Part shown: piece by piece, positions 34,000 through 42,448 of the stretch
How positions within the stretch are numbered: position 1 is the first letter of the stretch
How the letters are laid out: each line of letters opens with the position of its first letter
Source: an uncultured Campylobacter sp.
Lineage (GTDB): Bacteria > Campylobacterota > Campylobacteria > Campylobacterales > Campylobacteraceae
Reading direction: 5' to 3'
Length of the DNA stretch: 52,844 bases
NCBI RefSeq assembly: GCF_938017615.1
Contig: NZ_CALIJA010000203.1
Coordinates: 1-52,844 of the forward strand
The notes under the pieces: generated by a model
What the model was told of the DNA's origin: nothing
The model's database searches: none
What the model saw: only the letters and a program-made list of their open reading frames with translations
Position numbers and translations under genes: made by a program

Positions 34000-35022
34000 A
34001 TGAAGAAAGTTCTACTTGCATTAAGCTTGTGTGCATCCGGCGCATTGTTCGCTAGCGATGCTGATTATCACTGGGAGATCACCCCTACTATCGGTGGAAT
34101 GACTCATGAGGGCAATATGGATTTGGATTCGAATTTTATGTTCGGTCTACGCCTTGCTAAAAACCTACAGAATTCATTCATCGATCAATTAGAGGCAGGT
34201 TTCGATTACTCTCGTCATATCGGCGTAGAGGATCTAGCTTACAGAGCTGGTAATGCTAAGCCTAGCGCTAGATACTACCACATCAATGCTGTAAAAGACT
34301 TGGTAAATTTCACCGATAATTTCAAATTATACGGCTTACTAGGTCTTGGCTATATGGATTACACTAAAGACGTTTACAACGATGGTGATCAAGATAGCGG
34401 CTTCGGTCAATACGGCTTGGGTCTAAAATACTACATTACCGACAACTTTGCTACAAAACTTGAAGCACGCGATGCTATCAGATTTGACGACGGCAACCAC
34501 GTATTGTTCTATACTCTAGGCTTCGCAGTTGATTTTGGCAAGAGATATGCTGATGCAGCTCCAGCTGCCGCTCCGGCTCCTACAGGCTGCAAAGATGCAG
34601 ATAACGACGGCGTATGCGATAATGTCGATAGGTGCCCAGGCACACCTGCTGGTGTAGTTGTTGATGAATACGGCTGCGAGAAGGTTATTAGATTGAATTT
34701 GGGCGTAAATTTCGCTACAGATAGCTCAAAAATTTCCCCTGAGTTTATGAACCAGATCAAAAACGTAAGCGACGTGCTAGTAGCTCATCCTGATTACAAA
34801 GTAATTCTAGAGGGTCACACCGATAGCACCGGTTCGAATGCATATAATCAAAAGCTTTCCGAGCGCAGAGCTGCTGCAGTTGGAGGTGCGCTTAAGAGCT
34901 TCGGCGTAGATGCTAGCAGAATCACCACTGTAGGATATGGCGAGACTAAGCCTATCGCTACAAACGCTACTAAAGCAGGTCGCGCTCAAAATAGACGCGT
35001 TGATGCTAAATTTAGAAAATAA
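34000..35022 (+). CDS. cadF: CadF-like OmpA-family outer-membrane protein
   Basis: 340 aa. Signal peptide MKKVLLALSLCASGALFA, then an eight-strand beta-barrel (about 20-185; the barrel ends with HVLFYTLGFAVDF). An Ala/Pro hinge (DAAPAAAPAP) is followed by a calcium-type TSP3 loop DADNDGVCDNVDRCPG. The OmpA peptidoglycan-binding domain has FATDSSKISPEF, EGHTDSTGSNAYNQKLSERR and GRAQNRRVDAKF. In C. jejuni the gene after rplM-rpsI is cadF, the fibronectin-binding adhesin, so orthology by position is likely. I do not see the FRLS tetrapeptide reported for C. jejuni CadF, so adhesin function is not shown. ATG 34000 has AAAGGA upstream. Confidence 0.85.
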   Translation: MKKVLLALSLCASGALFASDADYHWEITPTIGGMTHEGNMDLDSNFMFGLRLAKNLQNSFIDQLEAGFDYSRHIGVEDLAYRAGNAKPSARYYHINAVKDLVNFTDNFKLYGLLGLGYMDYTKDVYNDGDQDSGFGQYGLGLKYYITDNFATKLEARDAIRFDDGNHVLFYTLGFAVDFGKRYADAAPAAAPAPTGCKDADNDGVCDNVDRCPGTPAGVVVDEYGCEKVIRLNLGVNFATDSSKISPEFMNQIKNVSDVLVAHPDYKVILEGHTDSTGSNAYNQKLSERRAAAVGGALKSFGVDASRITTVGYGETKPIATNATKAGRAQNRRVDAKFRK

Positions 35023-35040
35023 TCTTTTCTAGATTCACAT

Positions 35041-35067
35041 AAGCGGAGCTTCGGCTCCGCTTTTTTT
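35041..35067 (+). terminator. Strong intrinsic terminator after cadF
   Basis: AAGCGGAGC (35041-35049), TTCG tetraloop, GCTCCGCTT (35054-35062) and a run of T to 35067. This is a textbook rho-independent terminator. Confidence 0.93.
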
Positions 35068-35088
35068 ATATCCAAATTAAATTTTAAA

Positions 35089-36147
35089 ATGCCAAAATTC
35101 CAAATTACACTGCTTTTCGATCTGGACGGCACGCTCATAGACTCCACGCCCGCGATACTGGACGGCTTTCGCTACGCGTTTGCGCATTTGGGCGCTACAG
35201 AGCCTAGCGACGAAGCGATTAAAAGGCTTATCGGGCATCCGTTAGAAGTGATGTTTGAACGTCTAGGTGTGACGCGTGATGTGCAGAATTTCGTGCTCGC
35301 CTACAAACAGCGATACGCGCAGATATTTTTGGATCAGACCGTTCTGCTAAGTGGTGCGTTCGAGGCGGTTCGTGCGGCGAGCGAGTTTGCAAATTTAGGC
35401 GTCGTGACGACCAAGACGTCGAAATTTTCTAAAATTTTATTGCAGCATCTGGGTATCGCGGAATTTTTCGGCACCATCGTCGGGCGAGAGGACGTAAAAT
35501 ATCCCAAACCAAGCGCCGGACCGATCTTAAAAGCGCTCGAAAATTTAGGAATTTGCGGCGCGACCGCTAGCCAAAGCCCGCATGCTGCTTGCGGTAAAAC
35601 TTACGACGCGACTGATGATGAAAATACAAGCGCTGCTAGCAGGAGCGCGATTTTGAGTGAAATTTCAGTGCCTGATTTAAAGAGCCTTTCTGCGCTTGAT
35701 CCTGATCCTAGCAAAGTTTGCGAGCAAAATTTAAGCAGCATCGCGAGTCAAAATTCTGATAGAATTTCGTTTAAAGATTTAAGCGAAGTAAAGAGCGATA
35801 GACATGAGGCTGGTGATAAGAGCCAAAAGAACGGTATCGGCATCGAGGGCGAGAGCTATAAAAGCGGAGCGCGCGGCGGTAAAATTTATGATGCACATGA
35901 GCTAAATTCCACTCCTTGTTATGACAAAATTTGCAGTGACGAAATTCTGCCTTCTGTAAGCCAAAATATCTTTATGATCGGCGATACGTCGCTTGACGCC
36001 ATCGCGGCAAAGTCGGCAGCGGTGCGAAGCGTGGGCGTAAGCTGCGGTTACGGCAGTGCCTCGGAGCTACGGGCGCATTTCGAGTTCGTATGCGCGGACG
36101 CAAAAGAGGCGGTTGAGCTGATACGCGAAATTTCATCAAAATTTTAG
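35089..36147 (+). CDS. HAD-family (phosphoglycolate phosphatase-like) hydrolase with a large insertion
   Basis: 352 aa, whereas Gph-type enzymes are about 215. HAD motif I is LFDLDGTLIDSTP (about 7-19; Asp nucleophile and acid). A helical cap follows, then motif II in VVTTKTSKFSK, motif III Lys in VKYPKPSAGP and motif IV in FMIGDTSLDAIAA (about 295-307). Between motif III and IV, residues about 157-290 are a low-complexity insertion rich in Ser, Asp, Ala and Lys. The insertion lies between helices in the core domain, so the fold could still close. The true substrate is uncertain. The gene is downstream of cadF as in C. jejuni, as I recall. Confidence 0.85.
   Translation: MPKFQITLLFDLDGTLIDSTPAILDGFRYAFAHLGATEPSDEAIKRLIGHPLEVMFERLGVTRDVQNFVLAYKQRYAQIFLDQTVLLSGAFEAVRAASEFANLGVVTTKTSKFSKILLQHLGIAEFFGTIVGREDVKYPKPSAGPILKALENLGICGATASQSPHAACGKTYDATDDENTSAASRSAILSEISVPDLKSLSALDPDPSKVCEQNLSSIASQNSDRISFKDLSEVKSDRHEAGDKSQKNGIGIEGESYKSGARGGKIYDAHELNSTPCYDKICSDEILPSVSQNIFMIGDTSLDAIAAKSAAVRSVGVSCGYGSASELRAHFEFVCADAKEAVELIREISSKF
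35560..35960 (+). repeat. In-frame low-complexity insertion in the HAD phosphatase
   Basis: About 400 bp coding residues 157-290, lying between motif III and motif IV of an otherwise normal Gph-type enzyme. It includes RAATTY hexamers read as QNL and QNS (CEQNLSSIASQNSDR) and others reading EIS or KIY. The segment is polar (SEVKSDRHEAGDKSQKN) and probably disordered. Confidence 0.65.
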
Positions 36148-37075
36148 GTGCAATAAAGCGAATTTTTTCTAGCTTCAATGCGCTATTTTTGCAAATACTT
36201 AGAAGTGAACCCGCGCCCGAAATTTAAAATTTCTAATTAATTTTTGAGTTTTAAATAGCACGCGATATGAATTTGCTCGTGCTATTTAGCTGGAAAGCAA
36301 GGCGCTTTCTAGGTGTTCAAATGTGATACGCGAAGTTAAATTTCGCATATTTCTGCTCTGGTCTAGCAAAATAACCTGTGCCATATTAACGATATATGAG
36401 AGATTTCACTTTGTTCGTCGTGCTTGATTTGATTCGTCGAATGTTTGGTATTAACACAGTATATGGGAAAAATTCCGTCGCAGTCAAATTTTATGCAATT
36501 TTACAATGTCTTTTGAGCCTGCAAAGGGTTTTTACAAGAAATTTTATGCAAGTTTCGCGCTCAAATTTTGGCTTTGATTTTAGTTTATGCTCCACCTTAT
36601 CGTGATAAATTCTATGTTCCGCTTGAGGTGAGTATTTGGTAGGACTTTTGTGCGATCCTATCGCAAGTCTATTTGACGCTTATTTTGGGCACCGTATTCG
36701 GGTTTTGTCGCAATTATGTTTGCTGCGGATTTTCGGTTTGATTTATAGCATTTAAGGTCGCGCCCGCGCCCAGCGAGCACTAAACATATATGTTTTGAAG
36801 ACAGGCTTATTATATGCTAAAATTTCATCCTGCGACAAATAGCTCGCAAAGGCGTAAATATAGGATAAACTAGCCAAATTTTAAAATTTAGCTCCGCGAT
36901 GATAGCCATATTCTTTTATCGAAGCCTATGAAAGCAGCGTTAGCTTTTGCGTTTGAATTTTATCGTTTCGGCGCAGCAGGGCTTTAAATTTAATCTAAAA
37001 TTTTGCAAAATTTTAAAATTCCGCCCGCTCTTATGCTTTTTTAAAGCAAAATTCTATAAAATACCGCTTCCGCAA
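36148..37075. other. Gene-free interval rich in RAATTY
   Basis: 928 bp between the HAD gene and tRNA-Gln. I find no supported gene; a 69-codon plus-strand reading at 36396 lacks a ribosome-binding site and family resemblance. About 19 RAATTY hexamers by hand count. Its right end carries a -10-like TATAAA (near 37056-37061) for the tRNA. Confidence 0.65.
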
Positions 37076-37149
37076 TGGGCTATCGTCTAATGGCAGGACA
37101 ACAAACTCTGGATTTGTGAATATAGGTTCGACCCCTATTAGCCCATCCA
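37076..37149 (+). tRNA. tRNA-Gln (anticodon CTG)
   Basis: Acceptor TGGGCTA (37076-37082) pairs with TAGCCCA (37139-37145). The anticodon arm is ACAAA-CTCTGGA-TTTGT with anticodon CTG, and the T arm is ATAGG-TTCGACC-CCTAT. The CCA (37147-37149) is encoded. U1-A72 at the acceptor end is typical of tRNA-Gln. A TATAAA box lies 15-20 bp upstream. Confidence 0.92.
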
Positions 37150-37314
37150 CTTAAATTTTTAATCCCCTTTATCATAGCTAGCGTTTGAAATTAATTTGCG
37201 CGTCATTTTTGCAGATCGTGGCAGCATTCGCCGGCTAAGGCAAATTGCGCCAAGCCATAAATACGCAAAATTTTAGCGAGCTAATAAGTAAGTTTGCCGC
37301 TTTAAAGCGGCGGA

Positions 37315-37776
37315 TTATTTGATTTTTTCTTTGCCTTTGTAAGTGGCGATGCTTTGATACGAGCCGTCTTTTTTAAACGCTACCACATCATAGACCTCGG
37401 GCTGTGAGCCTTGCTCCATACCTGGCGCTTCTAGCGGCATGCCAGGCACTGCTATGCCGATGACGTCTTTAGGCTTATTTTTTAGTAGCGTGCGGATCTC
37501 ACCTGCTGGCATATGCCCTTCGACTACATACCCATCTATGATCGCGGTGTGGCAGCTAGCGAGCTCCAGCGGAAGCCCAAGCTCATTCTTCTTCTGGATA
37601 AGCGGCTCGTCAGCCAGCGAAATCATCTCGACTTCAAAGCCATTTTGCTCCATATATTTTGCCCAGTTGTGGCAACAGCCGCAGCTCTCGCCGTGATAGA
37701 CCTTGATGTGTTCGCCCGCCGCCGCATAGCTACCTAATGCCGCTAAAAGCGCACCTACAAATAAAATTTTCTTCAT
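37315..37776 (-). CDS. DUF411 family periplasmic protein
   Basis: 153 aa. Signal peptide MKKILFVGALLAALGSYAAA, then a thioredoxin-like DUF411 domain: IKVYHGESCGCCHNWAKYM (CGCC metal or thiol motif), LASCHTAIIDGYVVEGHMPA, and IAVPGMPLEAPGMEQG. DUF411 proteins are found beside copper and other metal-handling genes, so periplasmic metal binding is likely but unproven. It is on the minus strand alone. A perfect palindrome GCCGCTTTAAAGCGGC (37296-37311) follows the stop and could end transcription. Confidence 0.88.
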   Translation of the reverse strand: MKKILFVGALLAALGSYAAAGEHIKVYHGESCGCCHNWAKYMEQNGFEVEMISLADEPLIQKKNELGLPLELASCHTAIIDGYVVEGHMPAGEIRTLLKNKPKDVIGIAVPGMPLEAPGMEQGSQPEVYDVVAFKKDGSYQSIATYKGKEKIK

Positions 37777-37934
37777 ATTTTGCTCCAGTGATTAAAAGTC
37801 CTCGATTATACAATACGAATAGTAAATTTTTAAGAGCGAACCATATAACTCTAAGATTAAATTTGACGAAGCAGACCCGCTCGTAAGCCGAAATTTTACG
37901 AAATTTTAAAATTTCGGCGTCGCGGATAAGTTAG

Positions 37935-38363
37935 TTATAGGCACTGAGACAGTGCTGATTTGATAGCGGATTTTGATACGTAGCCTTCCGAGTCGCTGGT
38001 AAGTGATACGTCGCAGCCTGGCTTATAGTTTTTCCAGGTGTAGATATTGCCATTGTCTTCGGTTGTTTTGATGGAGTCTGGCTGTTTATTCCATGCAGAA
38101 ATTACTTGATTGATATGAAATGCATCGCTGCGGTCTTTCGGCGCATTAGTCATACCTGTGCTGTCGGGCAAGGTCGTTTCGACCATATCGGTAGTGCCTG
38201 CGGTGGAAACCTCTTGGACTTTATCATTTACGCCGCCGATATTTGTTTTGCTGCTTTGGGATTTTGTTTGATTGCGTACTCCGCTTGGTTCGTTGGATAT
38301 ATTCCAGTTGGAACAACCGATAAAAAATACCGCTGCTACGAGCGCAGCTATTAAATTTCTCAT
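37935..38363 (-). CDS. Small predicted lipoprotein of unknown function
   Basis: 142 aa. The start at 38363 has GGAG upstream (an in-frame start at 38378 is possible). The signal MRNLIAALVAAVFFIGC gives a lipobox. The mature protein is Asn/Ser/Thr-rich (SNWNISNEPSGVRNQTKSQS), then has a compact C-terminal part with two cysteines (NYKPGCDVSL; ALSQCL) that could form a disulfide. I do not recognise the family. It faces the DUF411 gene's direction, 158 bp upstream of it, and diverges from rplU. Confidence 0.72.
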   Translation of the reverse strand: MRNLIAALVAAVFFIGCSNWNISNEPSGVRNQTKSQSSKTNIGGVNDKVQEVSTAGTTDMVETTLPDSTGMTNAPKDRSDAFHINQVISAWNKQPDSIKTTEDNGNIYTWKNYKPGCDVSLTSDSEGYVSKSAIKSALSQCL

Positions 38364-38497
38364 AAAATTCTCCTTCAAAAATTTCGTTGCGATAGTAGCA
38401 CATTTATCTTTAGTTTAAAATAAATCCGAGCCCTTGAAATTTGAAATTTCGCAGGAATTTTGCGAGGCGTTTCAGTAGGAATTTATAAAATTTGAGA

Positions 38498-38503
38498 TAA
38501 TAT
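38498..38503 (+). promoter_or_regulatory. Predicted -10 box (TAATAT) for rplU-rpmA
   Basis: GAGATAATATTG about 80 bp before the rplU ATG; weak match, placed by position in the divergent interval. Confidence 0.35.
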
Positions 38504-38583
38504 TGCAACCTTTCATACCAAACGGGCTTTTAAATTTTGCACGGCAAATGCCTTTTTGGCTACCAAATTTTAAAGGATTTTTG

Positions 38584-38892
38584 ATGTATGCTATCATCAA
38601 ACACGGCGGCAAGCAGTATAAGGTCGAAGAGGGCAACTACCTAAATTTAGACCATTTTAATGCTGAGCCGAAAGCAAAGCTCGAGCTTAGCGAAGTTTTA
38701 GCGCTAAACGACGGCGAGTTAAAGGTAGGAGCACCGTTTGTAAAGGGTGCCAAGGTGGTTTTGGAGGTCGTTTGCGAAGGCAAGGATAAAAAAGTCGTTA
38801 TCTTTAAAAAACGCAGACGCAAAGATTCAAAAGTAAAACGCGGCTTCAGACGCCAATACACCCGCGTCAAAGTCGTTTCGATTAAAGCATAA
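38584..38892 (+). CDS. rplU: Ribosomal protein L21 (bL21)
   Basis: 102 aa: MYAIIKHGGKQYKVEEGNYL at the start, then VLALNDGELKVGAPFVKGAK and the basic KKRRRKDSKVKRGFRRQYTR. ATG 38584 follows AAAGGA by 6 bp; a longer in-frame reading from 38503 is unsupported. It heads the rplU-rpmA pair. Confidence 0.96.
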   Translation: MYAIIKHGGKQYKVEEGNYLNLDHFNAEPKAKLELSEVLALNDGELKVGAPFVKGAKVVLEVVCEGKDKKVVIFKKRRRKDSKVKRGFRRQYTRVKVVSIKA

Positions 38893-38902
38893 AGGATAGG
38901 AA

Positions 38903-39160
38903 ATGGCACACAAAAAAGGTCAGGGCTCAACCCAAAATAATAGAGATAGTATCGGACGCCGCTTGGGCGTCAAAAAATTCGGCGGCGAGTTCGTTCGCGC
39001 AGGCAACATCATCATCCGCCAGCGCGGCACCGCGACGCACCCGGGCTGCAACGTAGGCATGGGTAGTGATCACACGATTTTCGCGCTGATCGACGGCGTC
39101 GTAAAATTTGAGCGAAAAGACAAAAATCGCAAAAAAGTATCGGTTTATCCGGCTGCGTAA
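38903..39160 (+). CDS. rpmA: Ribosomal protein L27 (bL27)
   Basis: 85 aa: MAHKKGQGSTQNNRDSIGRR, then LGVKKFGGEFVRAGNIIIRQ and RGTATHPGCNVGMGSDHTIF. The N-terminus begins directly with the mature-type MAHKKG, so no Prp-cleaved extension is needed. A terminator hairpin stands 18 bp after the stop. Confidence 0.97.
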   Translation: MAHKKGQGSTQNNRDSIGRRLGVKKFGGEFVRAGNIIIRQRGTATHPGCNVGMGSDHTIFALIDGVVKFERKDKNRKKVSVYPAA

Positions 39161-39177
39161 ACATCGCTAAAATCTTC

Positions 39178-39198
39178 GGGGGCGCAAGCCCCTCTTTT
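39178..39198 (+). terminator. Intrinsic terminator after rpmA
   Basis: GGGGC (39179-39183), GCAA tetraloop, GCCCC (39188-39192), then TCTTTT. A GC-rich stem with a U-rich tail. Confidence 0.8.
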
Positions 39199-39238
39199 AA
39201 ATTTCATCCGTTTAAAAATTATCTTCAACTCATTTGGC

Positions 39239-39244
39239 TATAAT
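39239..39244 (+). promoter_or_regulatory. Predicted -10 box (TATAAT) for obgE
   Basis: GCTATAAT ends 25 bp before the obgE ATG (39270), just downstream of the rpmA terminator, so Obg is separately transcribed. Confidence 0.65.
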
Positions 39245-39269
39245 TGCCGTTTTAAATTTAAGGATAGCT

Positions 39270-40325
39270 ATGTTCATAGACAGCGTAAAGCTTAGCGTCA
39301 AATCAGGCGACGGCGGCGCGGGCTGCGTCAGCTTCCGCCGCGAAAAATTCGTCATCTCAGGCGGTCCCGACGGCGGCGACGGCGGCGACGGCGGCGACGT
39401 GTATTTTAGGGTCGATAAAAACTCCCACACCCTCTCATCCTACAAGGGCAAGCGTGAGTTTAAAGCGCAAAACGGCGCGCCCGGCGAGGGTCGCAAAAAG
39501 ACCGGCAAAAGCGGCGAGGATCTCTATCTCATCGTCCCTCCCGGCACCAGCGTTTACGACGAGGATAGCGGCGAGCTGGTGCTCGATATGCTAAACGACG
39601 GCGAAACGAGGCTGTTTTTAAAAGGCGGCAAGGGCGGGCTTGGCAACGTGCACTTTAAAAGCTCGATCAACCAAGCCCCCGAATATGCGCAAAAAGGTCT
39701 CGAAGGGCAGACGCGAGAGGTGAGATTGGAGCTAAAACTCATCGCCGACGTGGGGCTCGTAGGCTTTCCAAACGTGGGCAAAAGCACGCTAATCTCGACC
39801 GTTTCAAACGCCAAACCTCAGATCGCAAACTATGAGTTTACCACCCTTACGCCAAAGCTCGGTCTAGTCGAGGTCGATGAATACAGCGGCTTTGTCATGG
39901 CCGATATCCCGGGCATTATCGAGGGCGCAAGCGAAGGGCGCGGGCTTGGCGTGCAGTTTTTAAAACACGTCGAGCGCACGAAAATTTTGCTTTTTATGCT
40001 TGATCTTGCGAACTACCGCAGCCTCGAGGAGCAGTTTGACGCGCTGAGGGCTGAGACGGCGAAATTTTCAGAGGGGCTTGCAAAAAGAGACTACGCGATC
40101 GCTCTAACTCGCGCGGACGCGGCCGAAAATTTGCAGGAAAAATTTGACGCGTTTTTGGCGCATTTGGGGCTTTCGGGCACGGCGGGCGAGATGAAATTTA
40201 AGCAAGATATTTATGAATTTGACGCCGCCAAGCCGTTTTTTATAACGCCGATCTCCTCGGCGACGGGACAAAATATAAACGAGCTAAAATTTGCCCTGCT
40301 TGAGCTGCTTAAAAAGGAGCTGTAG
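39270..40325 (+). CDS. obgE: Obg/CgtA GTPase
   Basis: 351 aa. The N-terminal Obg domain is Gly-rich (SVKSGDGGAGCVSFRREKF, GGPDGGDGGDGGDVYFRVD; about 1-158). The G domain has the P-loop GFPNVGKSTLIS (about 164-175), switch region YEFTTLTPKLG, DIPGIIEGASEGRGLG (G3) and ALTRAD at the G4 position. It supports late 50S ribosome assembly. ATG 39270 has AAGGA upstream; a longer in-frame reading from 39234 is unlikely. Confidence 0.96.
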   Translation: MFIDSVKLSVKSGDGGAGCVSFRREKFVISGGPDGGDGGDGGDVYFRVDKNSHTLSSYKGKREFKAQNGAPGEGRKKTGKSGEDLYLIVPPGTSVYDEDSGELVLDMLNDGETRLFLKGGKGGLGNVHFKSSINQAPEYAQKGLEGQTREVRLELKLIADVGLVGFPNVGKSTLISTVSNAKPQIANYEFTTLTPKLGLVEVDEYSGFVMADIPGIIEGASEGRGLGVQFLKHVERTKILLFMLDLANYRSLEEQFDALRAETAKFSEGLAKRDYAIALTRADAAENLQEKFDAFLAHLGLSGTAGEMKFKQDIYEFDAAKPFFITPISSATGQNINELKFALLELLKKEL

Positions 40326-40456
40326 GCTGCGGTAAAAGTCGCGCCTTAAAGAATTTTTGACGAATGTGGGCTTTTAAGCGCGCACGTATATGCGAGTAAA
40401 TTTTTATGTTTACCGCTCGCAAACGTCGCAAAAAGATAAAAATTTAAGAAGGCGAA

Positions 40457-40798
40457 ATGAATAAAATTTTTATACTTGTGCTGTTATGTCTCGGCGCATA
40501 CGGTTGCGATCCCGCCGATCCGGTGCCGAATTTTATGGAGTTTAATGACAAAGATAACGACGGCGCACTGAGCTTGCAGGAGTGGACGGCGAGCGAGGTG
40601 CCGTCTGGGCTGAGAGTAAAGCTAAGTCTGCGCTCAGGCTCTGAATTTAAGAGGCTCGATGCTAATCGTGACGGCAAGGTTAGCCTTGATGAGCTGGGAG
40701 CGAAACCGTCTGCAAAGATTTATTGGTCCGAAGATCCGTGCGCTTTTTGGCCTTGGCCGGACGGATCCGAGGACAAAAATCAATCCGCCGTCAAATAA
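40457..40798 (+). CDS. Small exported protein with two EF-hand loops
   Basis: 113 aa. An N-terminal signal sequence (MNKIFILVLLCLGAYGC) is followed by Cys17; the lipobox is weak (A-Y-G-C). Two canonical calcium-binding loops follow: DKDNDGALSLQE (residues 31-42) and DANRDGKVSLDE (68-79), each with Asp at 1, 3 and 5, Gly at 6 and Glu at 12. The tail SEDPCAFWPWPDGSEDK is Trp/Pro-rich. It is likely a periplasmic or lipid-anchored Ca2+-binding protein. It stands between obgE and fmt, where I recall C. jejuni having proB. A ribosome-binding site (AAGG) lies 8 bp upstream. Confidence 0.8.
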   Translation: MNKIFILVLLCLGAYGCDPADPVPNFMEFNDKDNDGALSLQEWTASEVPSGLRVKLSLRSGSEFKRLDANRDGKVSLDELGAKPSAKIYWSEDPCAFWPWPDGSEDKNQSAVK

Positions 40799-40985
40799 GG
40801 CGCATAAAACGGCAATGATGCGGCCTCTTGCGCGGGGTTTAGTTTGTGCGATGCGTATAAATTTTGCTTCGCTCAAGCGAGTATGAACCAGTTTTGCTTC
40901 GCGGTCTGCGTAAAATTTATTTCGAGCACAACTAGCGTCTGCATGATCGCTCGCACCGTGATGTGGCTAAATTTAAAGGAAAAGA

Positions 40986-41906
40986 ATGAGTATAGTTTTT
41001 ATGGGTACGCCCGAGTATGCGGCTAAAATTTTACGCGCGCTTGCGGGGGCGAAATTTAATATCGCGGCCGTCTTTACGCAGCCTGATAAGCCCGCCGGTA
41101 GGAAACAAATTTTAACTCCGAGCGAGGTTAAAGTTTACGCGCAGCAGTATCTGCCCGCCGTGCCGATCTTTCAGCCTGCGACACTCAAAGACGAGGCGGT
41201 TGCGGCGCAGATAAAAGAGCTAAAACCCGATTTTATCGTGGTTGCCGCATACGGTAAAATTTTGCCGCAAAGCGTGCTTGATATCGCTCCTTGCATAAAC
41301 CTGCACGCTTCGATCCTGCCTAAATACCGCGGCGCAAGCCCGATCCAAAGCGCGATCTTGGCGGGCGAGAAGCAGACGGGCGTGACGGCGATGCTGATGG
41401 ATGCGGGGCTTGACACGGGCGATATTCTTGATTTTGCCTACACGCCTTGCGAGGATAAAACGGCGGAGCAGCTGTTTGACGAGCTAGGCGATCTAGCGGG
41501 CGAGCTGATCGTGCGAGTGTTACGAAATTTTACAAATTTGACGCCGCTAAAGCAAGAGGGCGCGCAGGCTACGCACTGCAAAAAGATAAGCAAATCTGAC
41601 GGGCTTTTTAGCTTTGAGGAAAGCGCACGGCAGATTTATAATAAATTTCGCGCGCTAACGCCCTGGCCGGGGATTTATCTAGCTAGCGGGTTAAAAATTT
41701 TAGAACTAGAGCTTTTGCGCGAATCTTGCGGGCGTAAATTTCAGCGCGCGAGCGAAATTCTACACGTTGATAAGCCCAGTTTTTGCGTTTCTTGCAGCGA
41801 GGGCGCGGTTAAGATCATAAAGGTGCAAGAGCCCGGCAAAAAGCCGGTGGACGCTAGCGCGTATCTAAACGGCAAGCGGCTAAAGATCGGCGACCTGCTA
41901 TGCTAA
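40986..41906 (+). CDS. fmt: Methionyl-tRNA formyltransferase
   Basis: 306 aa. It formylates initiator Met-tRNA using 10-formyl-THF. Start MSIVFMGTPEYAAKILRAL; QPDKPAGRKQILTPSEVK; the catalytic region LHASILPKYRGASPIQSAIL with Asn/His and MDAGLDTGDIL. A C-terminal OB-like domain begins around residue 205 (ALTPWPGIYLASGLKILEL). AAGGAA precedes the ATG. The following ORF begins inside its last codons. Confidence 0.96.
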   Translation: MSIVFMGTPEYAAKILRALAGAKFNIAAVFTQPDKPAGRKQILTPSEVKVYAQQYLPAVPIFQPATLKDEAVAAQIKELKPDFIVVAAYGKILPQSVLDIAPCINLHASILPKYRGASPIQSAILAGEKQTGVTAMLMDAGLDTGDILDFAYTPCEDKTAEQLFDELGDLAGELIVRVLRNFTNLTPLKQEGAQATHCKKISKSDGLFSFEESARQIYNKFRALTPWPGIYLASGLKILELELLRESCGRKFQRASEILHVDKPSFCVSCSEGAVKIIKVQEPGKKPVDASAYLNGKRLKIGDLLC

Positions 41907-42448
41907 GCGGGATTTTAAATTCTCGCGTTTTGTGCCACGCTTTTGATGCTATGCTGGGATTTTATTTGCGCCGCGCTTTTGGCGTCGCGGCGAAATTCTG
42001 CCTTGGGTATCGCCGCGATCGTGAAGTAAAATTTTACTGTGCGGAATTTCGAAGCGAAGCTCCAAAATCAAGGCTTTATAAAATTCTAAAACCTCGCTTC
42101 TATACTTTAAAATTTTACGCTCGCAGGAGCTTTAAATTTCGCTTTGGCAGTTGCGAACCTTGCGGCGTCGCACCGAACACACACCGCTTAAAATTCTATG
42201 ATCGTGCCACAGAATTTTTGCGAGATAAAGCTTTAAAATTTTATCGAAATACCGCTGGGAAAATCCGCATTGCCGAAGAATTTAGCAAGAGCGTAAAATT
42301 CCATCGCACAAAATTTCACTATGTCGTAAAATTTAATCATGCTAAATTTTATCTTGTCTCAAAATTCTATCACTACGCGGAATTTAAACGCTTGCAATAT
42401 TTCAAGGCGAGCCCTTCACCTTACGCAAGGAGCGGGTTTTGCAAGTAG
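41900..42448 (+). CDS. Doubtful ORF of Lys-Phe-Tyr repeats between fmt and birA
   Basis: 182 codons, opening at an ATG that overlaps the fmt stop and running 10 bp into birA. The translation is highly basic and aromatic with recurring K-F-Y, K-F-H and E-F units (TLKFYARRSFKFRFG; VKFHRTKFHYVVKFNHAKFY). At the DNA level it is RAATTY-rich sequence (about 17 hexamers in 520 bp by hand count), like the gene-free stretches, but about 15 of them share one reading phase as Lys/Glu-Phe. I recognise no family, signal or domain. It is either an accidental opening in repeat-like DNA or a real protein born from it. The ends overlap neighbouring genes in a coupling-like way, which is the main reason to keep it. 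Confidence 0.3.
   Translation: MLSGILNSRVLCHAFDAMLGFYLRRAFGVAAKFCLGYRRDREVKFYCAEFRSEAPKSRLYKILKPRFYTLKFYARRSFKFRFGSCEPCGVAPNTHRLKFYDRATEFLRDKALKFYRNTAGKIRIAEEFSKSVKFHRTKFHYVVKFNHAKFYLVSKFYHYAEFKRLQYFKASPSPYARSGFCK

Noticed and set aside
36396..36605. Possible 69-residue protein in the gene-free stretch before tRNA-Gln
   Set aside because: No ribosome-binding site, random-looking sequence, and the DNA resembles the other RAATTY-rich noncoding intervals.
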